From Lysobacter defluvii IMMIB APB-9 = DSM 18482 (lineage in GTDB: Bacteria; Pseudomonadota; Gammaproteobacteria; Xanthomonadales; Xanthomonadaceae): 64,000 nt of DNA. This document shows positions 41,233 to 53,464 of the stretch, piece after piece; the first letter of the stretch is position 1, and every line of letters begins with the position of its first letter. The notes under the pieces were generated by a model, which saw only the letters and a list, made by a program, of their open reading frames with translations, was not told where the DNA came from and did not search any database. The translations under genes were made by a program, and so were the position numbers. The stretch is from positions 127,491-191,490 of the forward strand of contig NZ_KE384007.1 in assembly GCF_000423325.1 (NCBI RefSeq), read 5' to 3'.

Positions 41233-42441
41233 TCAGTCGGCCTGGCGGCGCAGGAAGGCCGGGATGTCGAGGTAGTTGTCGCTGCCGAAGTCGGCGGCGG
41301 CCACGGCGGGCTCCGGTGCCGGCGCCGGGGCGCTGGAACGCAGGTTGCTGACGAAGCTCGGGGTGTGGCTGGTGGTGGCGACGGCGTCGTCCTCGACGAT
41401 CTCGGCCTGGCCGGTGGTGCCGTTGCGGACCAGCTGGATCGGGGCGCGGGCCTCGTTACCGCGGCTGTTGCGGGCGACGCCGCGGTTCAGGCCGGTGGCG
41501 ACGACGGTGACCTTGACCTCGTCCTGCATGTCCGGGTCCAGCACGGTGCCGATGACCACGGTCGCGTCCTCGCTGGCGAAGGCGTCGACGGTGCGGCCGA
41601 CCTCGTCGAACTCGGCCATGGTGAAGTCCGGGCCGGCGGTGATGTTGACCAGGATGCCGTTGGCGCCCGACAGGTTGACGTCGTCCAGCAGCGGGTTCTG
41701 GACCGCGGCCTCGGCGGCGGCCTGGGCGCGGTCGTCGCCGCGGGCGGCGCCGGTGCCCATCATCGCCAGGCCCATCTCGCTCATCACGGTACGCACGTCG
41801 GCGAAGTCGACGTTGATCAGGCCCGGGCGGACGATCAGGTCGGCGATGCCCTGCACGGCGCCCAGCAGGACGTCGTTGGCGGCGCGGAACGCCTGGATCA
41901 TGGTCGCGTTGCGGCCGAGGACCGTGATCAGCTTCTCGTTGGGGATGGTGATCAGCGAGTCGACGTGGTGGCCCAGTTCCTCGATGCCCTTGAGCGCGAC
42001 CTGCATGCGGCGGCGGCCCTCGAACGGGAACGGCTTGGTGACCACGGCCACGGTCAGGATCCCCATCTCCTTGGCCAGCTGCGCGACCACCGGCGCGGCG
42101 CCGGTGCCGGTGCCGCCGCCCATGCCGGCGGTGATGAACACCATGTCGGCGCCTTCCATCGCGTCCATCAGGCGTTCGCGGTCCTCCAGGGCGGCCTGGC
42201 GGCCGACCTCGGGGTTGGCGCCCGCGCCCAGGCCCTTGGTGACGTTGTCGCCCAGCTGCAGCTGGAGCTTGGCGCCGCAGTTCTTGATCGCCTGCGAGTC
42301 GGTGTTGGCGGTGATGAACTCCACGCCATCGACGTTGTTGCTGACCATGTGGGCGACCGCGTTGCCACCGCCGCCGCCGACGCCGATGACCTTGATCACC
42401 GCATTGGGCGCCATGTTCTCGACCAGTTCGAAGTTCGCCAT
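41233..42441 (-). CDS. ftsZ: Cell division GTPase FtsZ
   Basis: Tubulin-like protein forming the Z ring. The 402-residue product has the nucleotide motif [15 protein letters not shown], the T7 loop [11 protein letters not shown], a variable linker rich in Ala/Pro (~320-380), and the C-terminal peptide [11 protein letters not shown] that binds FtsA and ZipA. ATG 42441 begins [18 protein letters not shown]. The 80-nt gap to ftsA holds no recognisable element. Confidence 0.98.
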   Translation of the reverse strand: MANFELVENMAPNAVIKVIGVGGGGGNAVAHMVSNNVDGVEFITANTDSQAIKNCGAKLQLQLGDNVTKGLGAGANPEVGRQAALEDRERLMDAMEGADMVFITAGMGGGTGTGAAPVVAQLAKEMGILTVAVVTKPFPFEGRRRMQVALKGIEELGHHVDSLITIPNEKLITVLGRNATMIQAFRAANDVLLGAVQGIADLIVRPGLINVDFADVRTVMSEMGLAMMGTGAARGDDRAQAAAEAAVQNPLLDDVNLSGANGILVNITAGPDFTMAEFDEVGRTVDAFASEDATVVIGTVLDPDMQDEVKVTVVATGLNRGVARNSRGNEARAPIQLVRNGTTGQAEIVEDDAVATTSHTPSFVSNLRSSAPAPAPEPAVAAADFGSDNYLDIPAFLRRQAD

Positions 42442-42521
42442 GTCCGTGTCCTCTCTAGTGGGGGTTTGCTGTTGTGCGGGGTGGTGGTTGGGTGGTTGGG
42501 AAAAGCCTCGGTGCGCGCCGC

Positions 42522-43772
42522 CTAGAAGGCGCCGCGGTACCAGTCCTTGAGGCGGTTGAAAATCGTGCCCGCGCGGCCGGCCGACAGCGCCGGGCGGCGG
42601 CGGGGGTTCTCGATCTGGCTGCCCATGAGCAGCAGGCCGACGCCGGTGGCGTGCACCGGGTTGCCGACCACTTCGCCCAGGCCGGTGACGTGCTGGGGGA
42701 TGCCCAGGCGCACCGGCATGTTGAGCATCTCCTCGGCCAGCTCGACGACGCCTTCCATCTTGGCGGCGCCGCCGGTCAGGACCATGCCGGCACGCACGTG
42801 CTGCTCGAAGCCGCTGCGCCGCAGCTCGGCCTGGACCATCTCGAAGATCTCCTCGTAGCGCGCCTGCACGGCCTGGGCAAGCGAGGCGCGCGGCATCCGC
42901 CGCGGCGGGCGGTTGCCGACCGACGGCACCTGGATCGACTCCTCGGCGGTGGCCATCTGCGCCAGCGCGCAGGCGTAGCGGACCTTGATCTGCTCGGCCT
43001 CCGGGGTCGGGGTGCGCAGCATGTGCGCGATGTCCTCGGTGACCTTGTCGCCGGCGATGCCCAGGCTCGCCGAGTGGGCGATCGCACCGTGCACGTAGAC
43101 GGCGATGTCGGTGGTGCCGGCGCCGATGTCGACCAGCGCCACGCCCAGCTCGCGCTCGTCGTCGGTCAGCACCGCCTGGCTGGAGGCCAGCACGCCCAGC
43201 ACCAGGTCGTCGACCTGCAGCGCGCATCGCTCCACGCACTTGGTGATGTTGGTGGCCGCCGACTGGGCGCAGATCACCAGGTGGGCGTGCACCTCCAGCC
43301 GCACCCCGCTCATCCCGACCGGGTTGCGGATGCCTTCCTGGGAGTCGTCGAGCACGTAGTCGCGCGGGATCGCGTGCAGGATGCGCTGGTCGGCGGGCAC
43401 CGCGACCGCCTTGGCGGCGTCGAGCACGCGCTCCAGGTCGCCGTGGGTGACCTCGCCCTCGCGGATCGGGGTCACGCCCTGGGAGTTGCGGCACTGGATG
43501 TGGCTGCCGGAGATGGAGGCGTAGACCGAGTTGATCTCGCAGCCGGCCATCAGCTCGGCCTCCTCGATCGCCCGCTGGATCGACTGCACGGTGGAGTCGA
43601 TGTCGACCACCACCCCGCGGCGCAGGCCGCGCGATTCATGGCTGCCGATGCCGATCACCTCGATGGGGTTGTCCGTCCCGGCACCCGGCACGTACTCGCC
43701 CACCAGCGCCACCACCTTGGAGGTGCCGATGTCGAGGCCGACGATGAGCGACTTGTCACCCTTGCGATTCAT
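42522..43772 (-). CDS. ftsA: Cell division protein FtsA
   Basis: Actin-like ATPase that tethers FtsZ to the membrane. The 416-residue product has phosphate-1 motif VGLDIGTSKVVALVGE, VDIGAGTTDIAVY (phosphate-2), the adenosine motif VLTGGAAKMEG, and a C-terminal amphipathic helix GTIFNRLKDWYRGAF for membrane binding. ATG 43772 overlaps the ftsQ stop by 4 nt. Confidence 0.97.
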   Translation of the reverse strand: MNRKGDKSLIVGLDIGTSKVVALVGEYVPGAGTDNPIEVIGIGSHESRGLRRGVVVDIDSTVQSIQRAIEEAELMAGCEINSVYASISGSHIQCRNSQGVTPIREGEVTHGDLERVLDAAKAVAVPADQRILHAIPRDYVLDDSQEGIRNPVGMSGVRLEVHAHLVICAQSAATNITKCVERCALQVDDLVLGVLASSQAVLTDDERELGVALVDIGAGTTDIAVYVHGAIAHSASLGIAGDKVTEDIAHMLRTPTPEAEQIKVRYACALAQMATAEESIQVPSVGNRPPRRMPRASLAQAVQARYEEIFEMVQAELRRSGFEQHVRAGMVLTGGAAKMEGVVELAEEMLNMPVRLGIPQHVTGLGEVVGNPVHATGVGLLLMGSQIENPRRRPALSAGRAGTIFNRLKDWYRGAF

Positions 43773-44491
43773 GATGCTTCCTGTGGTTGCGCGGGCAGGT
43801 CGGCCCAGCGCAGTGCGAAACCGTTGGTGTAACGGAGGTCGGCCTGCTCCAGCTGCTTGCCGGGCTGGGGCAGCAGGCGCGGCACCAGCCGCGCGAAGCG
43901 CTCCAGCCGGCTGCGCGCCTGGCTGCGGCCGACCACCACCCGGGTGCCGTTGTCCAGCGCCAGGGTCCAGCTGCCGCGGGCGTCCATGTCGATCGCCCGC
44001 ACCACCAGCCCGGCGCGGCCGAACAGGCTTTCGGCGTGCTGGTAAACCTCGACCACCTCCTCCACGCGCCCGTCCGGGCCGTGCAGCAGTGGGAGGGTTG
44101 CCGGTACCCCGGCACCGGCGGCGTCGAACAGCGTCCCGCGCACCGACAGCAGCCGGTCCTCGCCCCAACGGGCATACGGCACGTGCTCGACCAGGCTGAC
44201 CTCGAGCACGTCCGGCCAGCGCTTGCGGACCTCGGCCTGCTCGACCCAGGGCAGCGCGGCGACTGCGGCGCGGGCGCCGTCCAGGTCCACCGCGAAGAAG
44301 CCCTGCTCGGCATACGGCAGCAGCGCCTCGCGCAGGCGGGCCTCGTCGACGCGGTCGAACTGGCCGGTGGCGCGCAACGTGGTCAGCGGCCAGCGCTCGG
44401 CCCCGATCCAGCCCTTGAGCACGGCGACCACCGGCAGCGCGACCAGCGCCACCGCGAGCAGCCAGACCAGCAGGCGCGCGATCGCGTTCAC
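43769..44491 (-). CDS. ftsQ: Cell division protein FtsQ
   Basis: Bitopic divisome protein linking FtsA/Z to FtsBL. The 240-residue product starts at GTG 44491 overlapping the ddlB stop (GTGA). A single membrane helix ([19 protein letters not shown]) precedes the POTRA domain ([26 protein letters not shown], read in parts) and the FtsQ beta-domain with [18 protein letters not shown]. Confidence 0.93.
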   Translation of the reverse strand: MNAIARLLVWLLAVALVALPVVAVLKGWIGAERWPLTTLRATGQFDRVDEARLREALLPYAEQGFFAVDLDGARAAVAALPWVEQAEVRKRWPDVLEVSLVEHVPYARWGEDRLLSVRGTLFDAAGAGVPATLPLLHGPDGRVEEVVEVYQHAESLFGRAGLVVRAIDMDARGSWTLALDNGTRVVVGRSQARSRLERFARLVPRLLPQPGKQLEQADLRYTNGFALRWADLPAQPQEAS

Positions 44492-45476
44492 CGGTGCGCG
44501 CCCTCCCCGACCGTGGCCTCGAGCACGCGCCAGCACAGCGACGGGTAGTCGATTCCCAGCTTGGCGGCCGCCTTGGGCACCAGCGAGTGGCTGGTCATGC
44601 CGGGGGCGGTGTTGACCTCCAGCAGGTACAGCGCGCCGGTGGCGCGATCGCGCATGAAGTCGACCCGGCCCCAGCCATGGCAGCCGGCGGACACGAAGGC
44701 CGCGCTGGCGAGGCGGCGGATCTCGTCCTCGGCCGCGCCCTCCAGGCCCGGGCACAGGTAGCGGGTGTCGTCGGCGTGGTACTTGGCCTGATAGTCGTAC
44801 CACTCCCCGGCTGGGACGATATGGATCGAGGGCAGCGCGACGTGCGTTGTGCCGTCGAACAGGATGCCGACGGTCAGCTCCTCGCCCTGGATCATCTGCT
44901 CGGCCAGCAACTCGCCGGGGTAGCCGGCGGCGAACTCCGCCGCCGGCGCCAGGTCGACCTCCGACAGCACGCGGAACACGCCCACGCTCGACCCTTCGCA
45001 GGACGGCTTGACGAACACCGGGTAGCCCAGCGCCGCCGCGGCCGCACGCAGCGCGCCCGCCGGGTCGCCGCCCGGGGGGATGCGCTGGAAGCGCGGGGTC
45101 GGCAGGCCCTCGCTGATCCACACCTGCTTGGTGCGGACCTTGTCCATGGTCAGCGCGCTTCCCAGCACGCCCGAGCCGGTGTACGGAACCTGCAGCGCCT
45201 CGCAGACCCCCTGCAGCACGCCGTCCTCGCCGCCGCCGCGGTTGCCGTGGAGGATGTTGAACACCCGGTCCACGCGCCCGGCGCCGATCGCCTCGAGCAG
45301 GGCCGGGATGCCGTCGACCGCGAACGCGTCCACGCCGCGCGACCGCAGCGCCTCCAGCACGTTGCGGCCGGAGTCCAGCGACACCTCTCGCTCGGAGCTG
45401 GTGCCGCCCATCAGCACGGCGACGCGACCGAACACGGTCGGGTCGGTGAAGCGCGGCGGCGCGAGCACGGGTGCGT

Positions 45477-45480
<4 letters not shown>
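44488..45480 (-). CDS. ddlB: D-alanine-D-alanine ligase
   Basis: ATP-grasp ligase making the D-Ala-D-Ala dipeptide for the peptidoglycan stem. The 330-residue product shows [46 protein letters not shown] and [29 protein letters not shown] replaces the more usual HGxxGEDG; the remaining catalytic elements are present. Overlaps murC and ftsQ by 4 nt each. Confidence 0.96.
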
Positions 45481-46924
<1,444 letters not shown>

Positions 46925-46928
<4 letters not shown>

Positions 46929-48112
46929 GCCCTGGCTCCGGTTTCGAGTACGGCCGAGGCCACCGCGTCGGCGGCATCGGGACGGGCGAGCCCGCGGGCG
47001 GCCTGCGCCATCGGCAGCAGGTCGGCGCGCTCGCAGAGGATTTCCAGCGTGGCCGAGACCCGGTTGGCGAACTCCTTCGGGTCCTCGCCCTCGGGAAGCA
47101 GGTGCGCGGCGCCGCGCTCGACCAGGTACTCGGCGTTGCGGGTCTGGTGGTCGTCGACCGCGGCCGGGAACGGCACCAGCAGCGCGCCCACGCCCGCCGC
47201 GCACAGCTCCGCCAGCGTCAGCGCGCCGGCCCGGCAGACCACGATGTCCGCCCAGGCATAGGCCGCCGCCATGTCGGCGACGAACGGCTCCACGGAGACC
47301 TCGAAGCGAGCCGCCGCGCCGCCGTCGCCGCGCACTCCAACGCCGTCATCCCCGCGCACGCGGGGATCCATCGACCCGACCACCTGCACCGGATTAAGCC
47401 CCGCGTCGCGATACGCCTGCAACGTGTCCTCCACCTGCTTCTCCCCGCACTGGTGGCGCACCTCGCAGCCGGGGATGCGCCCGCGCAGGTCGGCCACCGC
47501 CACCGGCAGCGCGCGGTTGAGCGCGCGCGCGCCCTGGCTGCCGCCCAGCACCAGCACCCGCAGCGGACCGCTGCGGCCGGCGAAGCGCTGCTCCGGTACG
47601 GGCACCTGGGCAATTGCCGTGCGCACCGGGTTGCCCACGACCTGCTCGCCGCGGAAGGTGCCCGGGAAGCCGGTCAGCACCCGGTCCGCCCAGCGCGCGA
47701 GGACGCGGTTGGTCAGCCCCGCGGCGCGGTTCTGCTCGTGCACGACCAGCGGGATGCCGGCGAGCCGTGCGGCCAATCCACCCGGGCCCGCCGCGAAGCC
47801 GCCGAAAGACACCACCGCGCGCGGCTGGTGCGCCTCCAGCACCTTGCGGGCCGCGCGCAGCGAACCGAACAGCCGGAACGGCGCGGCCAGCTTGGCGGCG
47901 ATGCCGCGGCCGCGGATGCCGGCCACGTCGATGGTGTCGATGGCGATGCCGTGCTCCGGAACCAGCCGCGCCTCCATGCGCCCGGTCGCGCCGAGCCAGC
48001 GCACCGGCACGCCGCGCGACTGCAGGGCATCGGCGACGGCCAGGCCCGGGAAGATGTGCCCCCCGGTGCCGCCGGCCAGGATCATCACTGGGCGCTGCGT
48101 GGCCGCGTTCAT
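46925..48112 (-). CDS. murG: Undecaprenyl-PP-MurNAc-pentapeptide GlcNAc transferase, with in-frame repeat insertion
   Basis: Makes lipid II from lipid I at the inner membrane. The 395-residue product has the N-domain motif [26 protein letters not shown], and C-domain [13 protein letters not shown] and [16 protein letters not shown]. Between VQVVG and [16 protein letters not shown] (~residues 243-270) there is an extra segment, [21 protein letters not shown], encoded partly by a dRS3-like repeat; E. coli MurG has a short loop here, so this enzyme is ~30 residues longer than usual. The frame is otherwise intact. Confidence 0.95.
47348..47367. repeat. dRS3-like repeat inside murG
   Basis: ATCCCCGCGCACGCGGGGAT, identical over 20 bp to the vgrG copy at 20932-20951. 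Translated as DPRVRGDD within MurG. Confidence 0.85.
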
Positions 48113-49470
48113 GCGAACCTCCCGAGCGTCGGCTCGACGCGCTGGCGCAGGCGGCTGGTGCCGCGGCTGGTGGCGGCAGGCATGTCCAGGGCAGGCTCCC
48201 GCATCGCGGGCTCGGCGGCCGGCGCCACGCGGGGACTCGACGGGCGGCGCGGACGGCCGCGAGCGGGCGCCGGCTCGTCCACCGTCGGCGTGGCCACCGC
48301 CGCCTCGCCGCGCAGCAGCGCAACCTGGCGGCGGGCACGGTCCAGCTCGTAGCTCACCCGCAACAGCAGGCCCATGGCCACGCAGGTCATCAGCACCGAG
48401 GAACCACCCGAGGAGATCAGAGGCAGGGTCAGGCCCTTGGTCGGCAGCAGCCCCAGGTTCACGCCGATCGACACAAAGCTCTGCAGCCCGATCCACAGCG
48501 CGATGCCGAAGGCGCAGTAGCCGGCGAAGTGTCGGCGCATGCGCACGCACTGCAGGCCCAGCCACAGCGCCCGGCCGACCAGCAGCGCGAACAGCCCGAT
48601 CACCGCGCACACGCCGACGAAGCCGAACTCCTCGGCGATCACCGCCAGGATGAAGTCGGTGTGCGCCTCGGGCAGGTAGGACAGCTTCTGCACCGAGCCT
48701 CCCAGGCCCACGCCGAACCACTCGCCGCGGCCCACCGCCATCAGCGCGTTGGTGAGCTGGTAGCCCGCGTTGAACGGGTCCGCCCACGGGTCCAGGAAGG
48801 AGGTCAGGCGGCGCATGCGGTAGGGCTCGGCGATCGCCACCACCGCCAGCATCGGCAGCAGGCCCAGCATCGGCCCGAACATGCGCGGCATGTTGACCCC
48901 GCCCAGCACCAGCATGCCGCCGGTGATCGCCAGCAGCAGCGAGGCCGAGCCGAAGTCCGGCTGCGCCAGCAGCAGGACGACCATCAGCAGCACCGCGCCG
49001 ATCGGCTTGAGCATCGCCTTCCAGGTCGCGGTGACCTCGTCGCTGTAGCGCTTGAGGTAGCTGGCCAGCCAGACGATCAGCAGCAGCTTGACCGCCTCGA
49101 CCACCTGGAAGTTCGACAGCCCCAGGGTGATCCAGCGCCGCGCCCCGTTGACCTCCACGCCCAGCCCGGGCAGGAACACCGCCAGCAGCAGCGCGAAGCA
49201 GGCCAGCAGCAGCCACTGGCCGCGGTGCTCGATGATCTTGAGCTCGGTGCGCATCAGCCACAGCGCCAGCACCGCGCCCACGCCGATGAAGAACACGTGC
49301 CGGCCCAGGTAGTGGAAGGCGCTGACGCCGTACTCGCCGGCGATCGACACCGAGGCCGAGCCGACCATCACCACGCCCACGCAGGCGAGCGTGCACACCG
49401 CGCCCAGCAGCCAGCCGTCGAAGCGGCCGCTGATGGCGTCCAGTCGCGTGGCCTGGCGAGCGTCGTTCAT
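48109..49470 (-). CDS. ftsW: Peptidoglycan glycosyltransferase FtsW
   Basis: SEDS-family polytopic membrane enzyme that polymerises septal glycan with FtsI. The 453-residue product has about ten membrane helices, the catalytic-region motif [10 protein letters not shown], and the signatures [17 protein letters not shown] and [16 protein letters not shown]. The C-terminal ~65 residues are an Arg/Pro/Ala-rich cytoplasmic tail. Overlaps murG by 4 nt. Confidence 0.96.
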   Translation of the reverse strand: MNDARQATRLDAISGRFDGWLLGAVCTLACVGVVMVGSASVSIAGEYGVSAFHYLGRHVFFIGVGAVLALWLMRTELKIIEHRGQWLLLACFALLLAVFLPGLGVEVNGARRWITLGLSNFQVVEAVKLLLIVWLASYLKRYSDEVTATWKAMLKPIGAVLLMVVLLLAQPDFGSASLLLAITGGMLVLGGVNMPRMFGPMLGLLPMLAVVAIAEPYRMRRLTSFLDPWADPFNAGYQLTNALMAVGRGEWFGVGLGGSVQKLSYLPEAHTDFILAVIAEEFGFVGVCAVIGLFALLVGRALWLGLQCVRMRRHFAGYCAFGIALWIGLQSFVSIGVNLGLLPTKGLTLPLISSGGSSVLMTCVAMGLLLRVSYELDRARRQVALLRGEAAVATPTVDEPAPARGRPRRPSSPRVAPAAEPAMREPALDMPAATSRGTSRLRQRVEPTLGRFA

Positions 49471-49471
49471 C

Positions 49472-50551
49472 TCAGCGCACCTTCAGCGTCGCGAGGCCGA
49501 CCAGCACGAGCACCACCGAGATGATCCAGAAGCGCACGATCACGCGCGGCTCCGGCCAGCCCTTGAGCTCGAAGTGGTGGTGGATGGGCGCCATCCGGAA
49601 GACGCGCTTGCCGGTCAGCTTGAACGAGGCGACCTGGATCATCACCGAGAGCGTCTCGATGACGAAGATGCCGCCCATGATCACCAGCACCAGCTCCTGG
49701 CGGGCGATCACGGCGATGGTGCCCAGCACCGCGCCCAGCGCCAGCGCGCCGACGTCGCCCATGAACACCATCGCCGGGTAGGTGTTGAACCACAGGAAAC
49801 CCAGCCCGGCCCCGGCGATCGCCGCGCAGATGATCACCAGCTCGCCCGCGCCTGGTACCGAGGGGATCTGCAGGTAGTCGGAGAACACCGCGTGGCCGGA
49901 GGCGTAGGCGAACACGCCCAGCGCGCAGGCGACCAGCACCGTGGGCATGATCGCCAGCCCGTCCAGGCCGTCGGTCAGGTTCACCGCGTTGGAGAAGCCG
50001 ACGATCCAGAAGTACGCGACCACGATGATGCCGGCGCCGATCGGCAGCGCGAGGTCCTTGAACATCGGCACGTAGAAGGTGGTCAGCGACGCGGTGTCGG
50101 CGGTCAGGTACAGGAACACGCCCGCGGCGAGGCCGAAGATGGACTGCAGCAGGTACTTCCAGCGCGACTTCAGGCCGTTGGGGTCGCGCTTGGCGATCTT
50201 GATCCAGTCGTCGTACCAGCCGATCGCGCCGAACGCGGCCATCACCGCCAGCACCAGCCACACGTACTTGTTGCGCAGGTCGCCCCACAGCAGCACCGAG
50301 GCCAGCACGGTGAGCAGGATCAGCCCGCCGCCCATGGTCGGGGTGCCGGCCTTGGAGAAGTGGCTCTGCGGGCCGTCGGTGCGGATCGGCTGGCCCTTGA
50401 ACTCGGCCAGCTTGCGGATCACCGCCGGCCCCCACCACATCGACAACGCGAGCGCGGTCAGCGAGGCCAGGATGCCGCGGAAGGTGAGGTAGCCGAACAG
50501 GCCGAACAGGCTCTCGAGCTGTTCCAGCCAGCGTGCCAGTTCAAGCAGCAT
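49472..50551 (-). CDS. mraY: Phospho-MurNAc-pentapeptide transferase
   Basis: Transfers phospho-MurNAc-pentapeptide to undecaprenyl phosphate, giving lipid I. The 359-residue polytopic protein has the family motifs [43 protein letters not shown] and [24 protein letters not shown], read in parts. It overlaps murF by 11 nt and ends 1 nt before ftsW. Confidence 0.97.
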   Translation of the reverse strand: MLLELARWLEQLESLFGLFGYLTFRGILASLTALALSMWWGPAVIRKLAEFKGQPIRTDGPQSHFSKAGTPTMGGGLILLTVLASVLLWGDLRNKYVWLVLAVMAAFGAIGWYDDWIKIAKRDPNGLKSRWKYLLQSIFGLAAGVFLYLTADTASLTTFYVPMFKDLALPIGAGIIVVAYFWIVGFSNAVNLTDGLDGLAIMPTVLVACALGVFAYASGHAVFSDYLQIPSVPGAGELVIICAAIAGAGLGFLWFNTYPAMVFMGDVGALALGAVLGTIAVIARQELVLVIMGGIFVIETLSVMIQVASFKLTGKRVFRMAPIHHHFELKGWPEPRVIVRFWIISVVLVLVGLATLKVR

Positions 50552-51962
50552 GGTCGTCGCCTCCCGTTTCGCCGCCGCCCGGCACGTCCGCCAGCAGCGC
50601 CCGCACCACCGTGTCCATCGCGCTTCCGCGCGAGCCCTTCACCAGCACCCGTACTTCCTTCTCGTCGTCATTCCCGCGCACGCGGGAATCCAAGGCGGCG
50701 CGGATCGCCTCCGCCACCTCGCCATGGCTGTCCAGCACCTGCCCGCCCTCGCCGAACGCCTCCGCCGCGGCCGCCGACAGCGGCCCGAGCGCGAACAGCC
50801 GGGTGATGCCCGCCGCCTTCGCGCGGCGCCCGGCCTCGGCGTGCATCGCCTCGGCGTCCTCGCCCAGTTCGCGCATGTCGCCCAGCACCAGCCAGCCCTC
50901 GCCCGGCCCCTCGGCCACGGTGTCGATGGCCGCGGCGAGCGAGCCGGGGTTGGCGTTGTAGCTGTCGTCGACCAGTGTCACGCCGTCGCGCAGGCGGTGG
51001 GTGACCAGGCGGCCCTCCACCGGCCGTGCCGCCGCCAGGCCACGCGCGATCGCCTCGAGGTCCACGCCCAGCCCGGTTGCCAGTGCGGCGGCGGCCAGCG
51101 CATTGCGCACGTTGTGGCGGCCGCGCAGGGCCAGCTCGACCGGGGCCTCGCCCGCCGGGGTGACCAGCACGAAGCGCGAGCCATCGCCGGTCAGTTGGAT
51201 GTCGCGGGCGGTGACGTCGGCCGTCGCCTCCAGCCCGAAGCGCACCAGCCGACGGCCGTGCGCGCGCTCGGCGAAGAACGGGGCGAAGGCGTCGTCGGCG
51301 TTGATCACCGCCACGCCGTCGCGCGGCAGCGCGTCGTAGACGGCGGCCTTGGTGTCGGCGATCGCCAGCAGGTTGCCCATGCGCTCCACGTGCGCCGGTG
51401 CGATGTTGTTGACCAGCGCCGCGTGCGGCACGGCGATGCGCGCGAGGTAGGCGATGTCACCGGGCTTGCCTGCGCCCATCTCGTACACCGCCACCTCGGC
51501 ATCCTCGGGGGCGTCGAGCACCGCCAGCGGCAGGCCGATCTCGTTGTTGTAGTTGCCCGGGTTGCCGTGGACGCGGGCGAAACCTTCGGCGAGCACCGAC
51601 AGCAGCAGGGTCTTGACGCTGGTCTTGCCGTTGCTGCCGGTGATGGCGACCACGCGGGTGGAGCGCCCGGCCTGGACGGCGGCGGCCAGCTGCGCCAGCG
51701 CCAGCTGGGTGTCGGCCACGCGCACCTCGGGCACGCCGGCGTTGACCGGCCGGGAGACCAGTACCCCGGCGACCCGGTCGGCGATCTCCCGGTCGAGGTG
51801 GTCGTGGGCGTCGAAGTTCTCCCCGCGCAGCGCCACGAACAGCGGCCGTCCGTCGGCGCGCAGGCGCCGGGTGTCGGTGGCCACGCCCTCGGCGGTGGCG
51901 TCGGCGCCGTGCAGGGTGCCGCCGGCCAGGCGTGCGACTTCGGAAAGCGTCATCGGCCTCAT
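50541..51962 (-). CDS. murF: UDP-MurNAc-tripeptide-D-Ala-D-Ala ligase, with in-frame repeat
   Basis: Completes the UDP-MurNAc-pentapeptide. The 473-residue product has [14 protein letters not shown] (P-loop), [41 protein letters not shown] and [14 protein letters not shown] 51962 overlaps the murE stop (ATGA). Residues ~423-432 ([10 protein letters not shown]) are encoded by a dRS3-like repeat and precede [14 protein letters not shown], the normal C-terminal motif, so the frame is preserved. Confidence 0.96.
   Translation of the reverse strand: MRPMTLSEVARLAGGTLHGADATAEGVATDTRRLRADGRPLFVALRGENFDAHDHLDREIADRVAGVLVSRPVNAGVPEVRVADTQLALAQLAAAVQAGRSTRVVAITGSNGKTSVKTLLLSVLAEGFARVHGNPGNYNNEIGLPLAVLDAPEDAEVAVYEMGAGKPGDIAYLARIAVPHAALVNNIAPAHVERMGNLLAIADTKAAVYDALPRDGVAVINADDAFAPFFAERAHGRRLVRFGLEATADVTARDIQLTGDGSRFVLVTPAGEAPVELALRGRHNVRNALAAAALATGLGVDLEAIARGLAAARPVEGRLVTHRLRDGVTLVDDSYNANPGSLAAAIDTVAEGPGEGWLVLGDMRELGEDAEAMHAEAGRRAKAAGITRLFALGPLSAAAAEAFGEGGQVLDSHGEVAEAIRAALDSRVRGNDDEKEVRVLVKGSRGSAMDTVVRALLADVPGGGETGGDDHAA
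50670..50689. repeat. dRS3-like repeat inside murF
   Basis: ATTCCCGCGCACGCGGGAAT, identical over 20 bp to the copy at 26714-26733 in the pilX-like gene. Confidence 0.85.
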
Positions 51963-53464
51963 GTCCAGCGCTCCAGTGCCGCACGCGCGACCTGCGCGTC
52001 GTCGAAGGGATGGCGCACGCCGGCAATCTCCTGGTACGGCTCGTGGCCCTTGCCGGCCACCAGCACGACGTCGCCCACGCGGGCGCTGGCGATCGCGCGC
52101 TCGATGGCGCGGCGACGGTCGCGTTCGACCAGCAGGCGAACGCCATCCGGGGTGGCGTCCAGGCCGGCGAGGATGTCGGCGACGATCACGTCGCCGTCCT
52201 CGCCGCGCGGGTTGTCGTCAGTGACGATCACCACGTCGGCGCGGTCACGGGCGATCACGGCCATCTCCGGGCGCTTGCCACGGTCGCGCTCGCCGCCGCA
52301 GCCGAACACGCACAGCACGCGTTCGGCGGCGTGGCCGCGGACCGCATCCAGGGCCTGCAGCAGCGCGTCGGGGGTATGCGCGTAGTCGACCACCACCAGC
52401 GGCTGGACCGGACCCGCGCCCGAGGCGCCGCCCAGGCGGGTCATGCGCCCGTGCACCGGCTGCAGGGCGCCGAGGACCCCGGCGATGCGCGCCGGCGGCA
52501 CGTCCAGTGCGTACAGGGCGCCGGCCACCGCCAGCAGGTTGTCGACGTTGAAGCGGCCCAGCAACGGCGAGCGGACGGTGTGCTGCCCGGTGCCGGTGGC
52601 AAGCTCGAACCCGATGCCGGCATCGTCGAGCTGCAGGTTGATCGCCGACAGCGTCGCGTCCGACACCCCGCGCGAGGACACGCCGACCAGGCGCACCCCG
52701 TCGGCCAGGTCCTCGGCCAGCCGCCGCCCATGCGGGTCGTCCAGGTTGACCACCGCGGCCTTCAGTCCCGGCCAGGCGAACAGGCGCGCCTTGGCGGCGC
52801 CGTAGGCTTCCATGTCGCCGTGGTAGTCGAGGTGGTCGCGGCTGAGATTGGTGAACAGCGCCACGTCGAAGTGCACGCCGTCCACGCGCCCCTGGTCGAG
52901 GGCGTGGGAGCTGACCTCCATGGCCACCGCACGGGCGCCGGCGTCGCGCAGCTGGCCGAGCAGCTCGTGGGTCTGCAACACCAGCGGGGTGGTGAAGCCG
53001 GTCGGCACCAGCTGCCCGCCCAGGCCGACGCCGAGGGTGCCGATGGTGGCCGCGTGCACGTCCAGCGCTTCCCAGGCCTGGGCCAGCAGCTGCACGGTCG
53101 AGGTCTTGCCGTTGGTGCCGGTGACGCCGACCACGTCCATCGCCGCGCTGGGGCGGCCGTGGAAGGCGTCGCCCATCTCGCCCAGGCGAGAGCGCAGGCC
53201 GGGGACGGCGATCGCGTCCGCCGGGGCCGGATGCTCCGCGGGGGCCGGGGGCTCGAACAGGATCGCGGCGGCGCCGGACTCACGGGCCTGGCCGGCGAAG
53301 GCCAGGCCGTGGGTGCCGAAGCCGGCGATGGCGACGAAGGCGTCGCCGGGTTCGACGCGGCGGCTGTCCATGACCAGGCCGGTGACCTCGAGGCCCGCGG
53401 GGATGGCGGGGACGTCGGGGAGGAGGCGGGACAGGAGCTGGGCTTGGGTCTGGCGGCGGGTCAT
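51959..53464 (-). CDS. murE: UDP-MurNAc-L-Ala-D-Glu-meso-diaminopimelate ligase
   Basis: Adds the third stem residue. The 501-residue product has [39 protein letters not shown], and the specificity motif DNPRGED, which marks meso-diaminopimelate rather than lysine. Its stop overlaps murF and its start overlaps the ftsI stop by 4 nt. Confidence 0.97.
   Translation of the reverse strand: MTRRQTQAQLLSRLLPDVPAIPAGLEVTGLVMDSRRVEPGDAFVAIAGFGTHGLAFAGQARESGAAAILFEPPAPAEHPAPADAIAVPGLRSRLGEMGDAFHGRPSAAMDVVGVTGTNGKTSTVQLLAQAWEALDVHAATIGTLGVGLGGQLVPTGFTTPLVLQTHELLGQLRDAGARAVAMEVSSHALDQGRVDGVHFDVALFTNLSRDHLDYHGDMEAYGAAKARLFAWPGLKAAVVNLDDPHGRRLAEDLADGVRLVGVSSRGVSDATLSAINLQLDDAGIGFELATGTGQHTVRSPLLGRFNVDNLLAVAGALYALDVPPARIAGVLGALQPVHGRMTRLGGASGAGPVQPLVVVDYAHTPDALLQALDAVRGHAAERVLCVFGCGGERDRGKRPEMAVIARDRADVVIVTDDNPRGEDGDVIVADILAGLDATPDGVRLLVERDRRRAIERAIASARVGDVVLVAGKGHEPYQEIAGVRHPFDDAQVARAALERWT

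Noticed and set aside
44988-45010. Frameshift in ddlB because of unusual [10 protein letters not shown] motif
   Set aside because: The frame is continuous and later catalytic motifs are intact; the motif is a tolerable variant.
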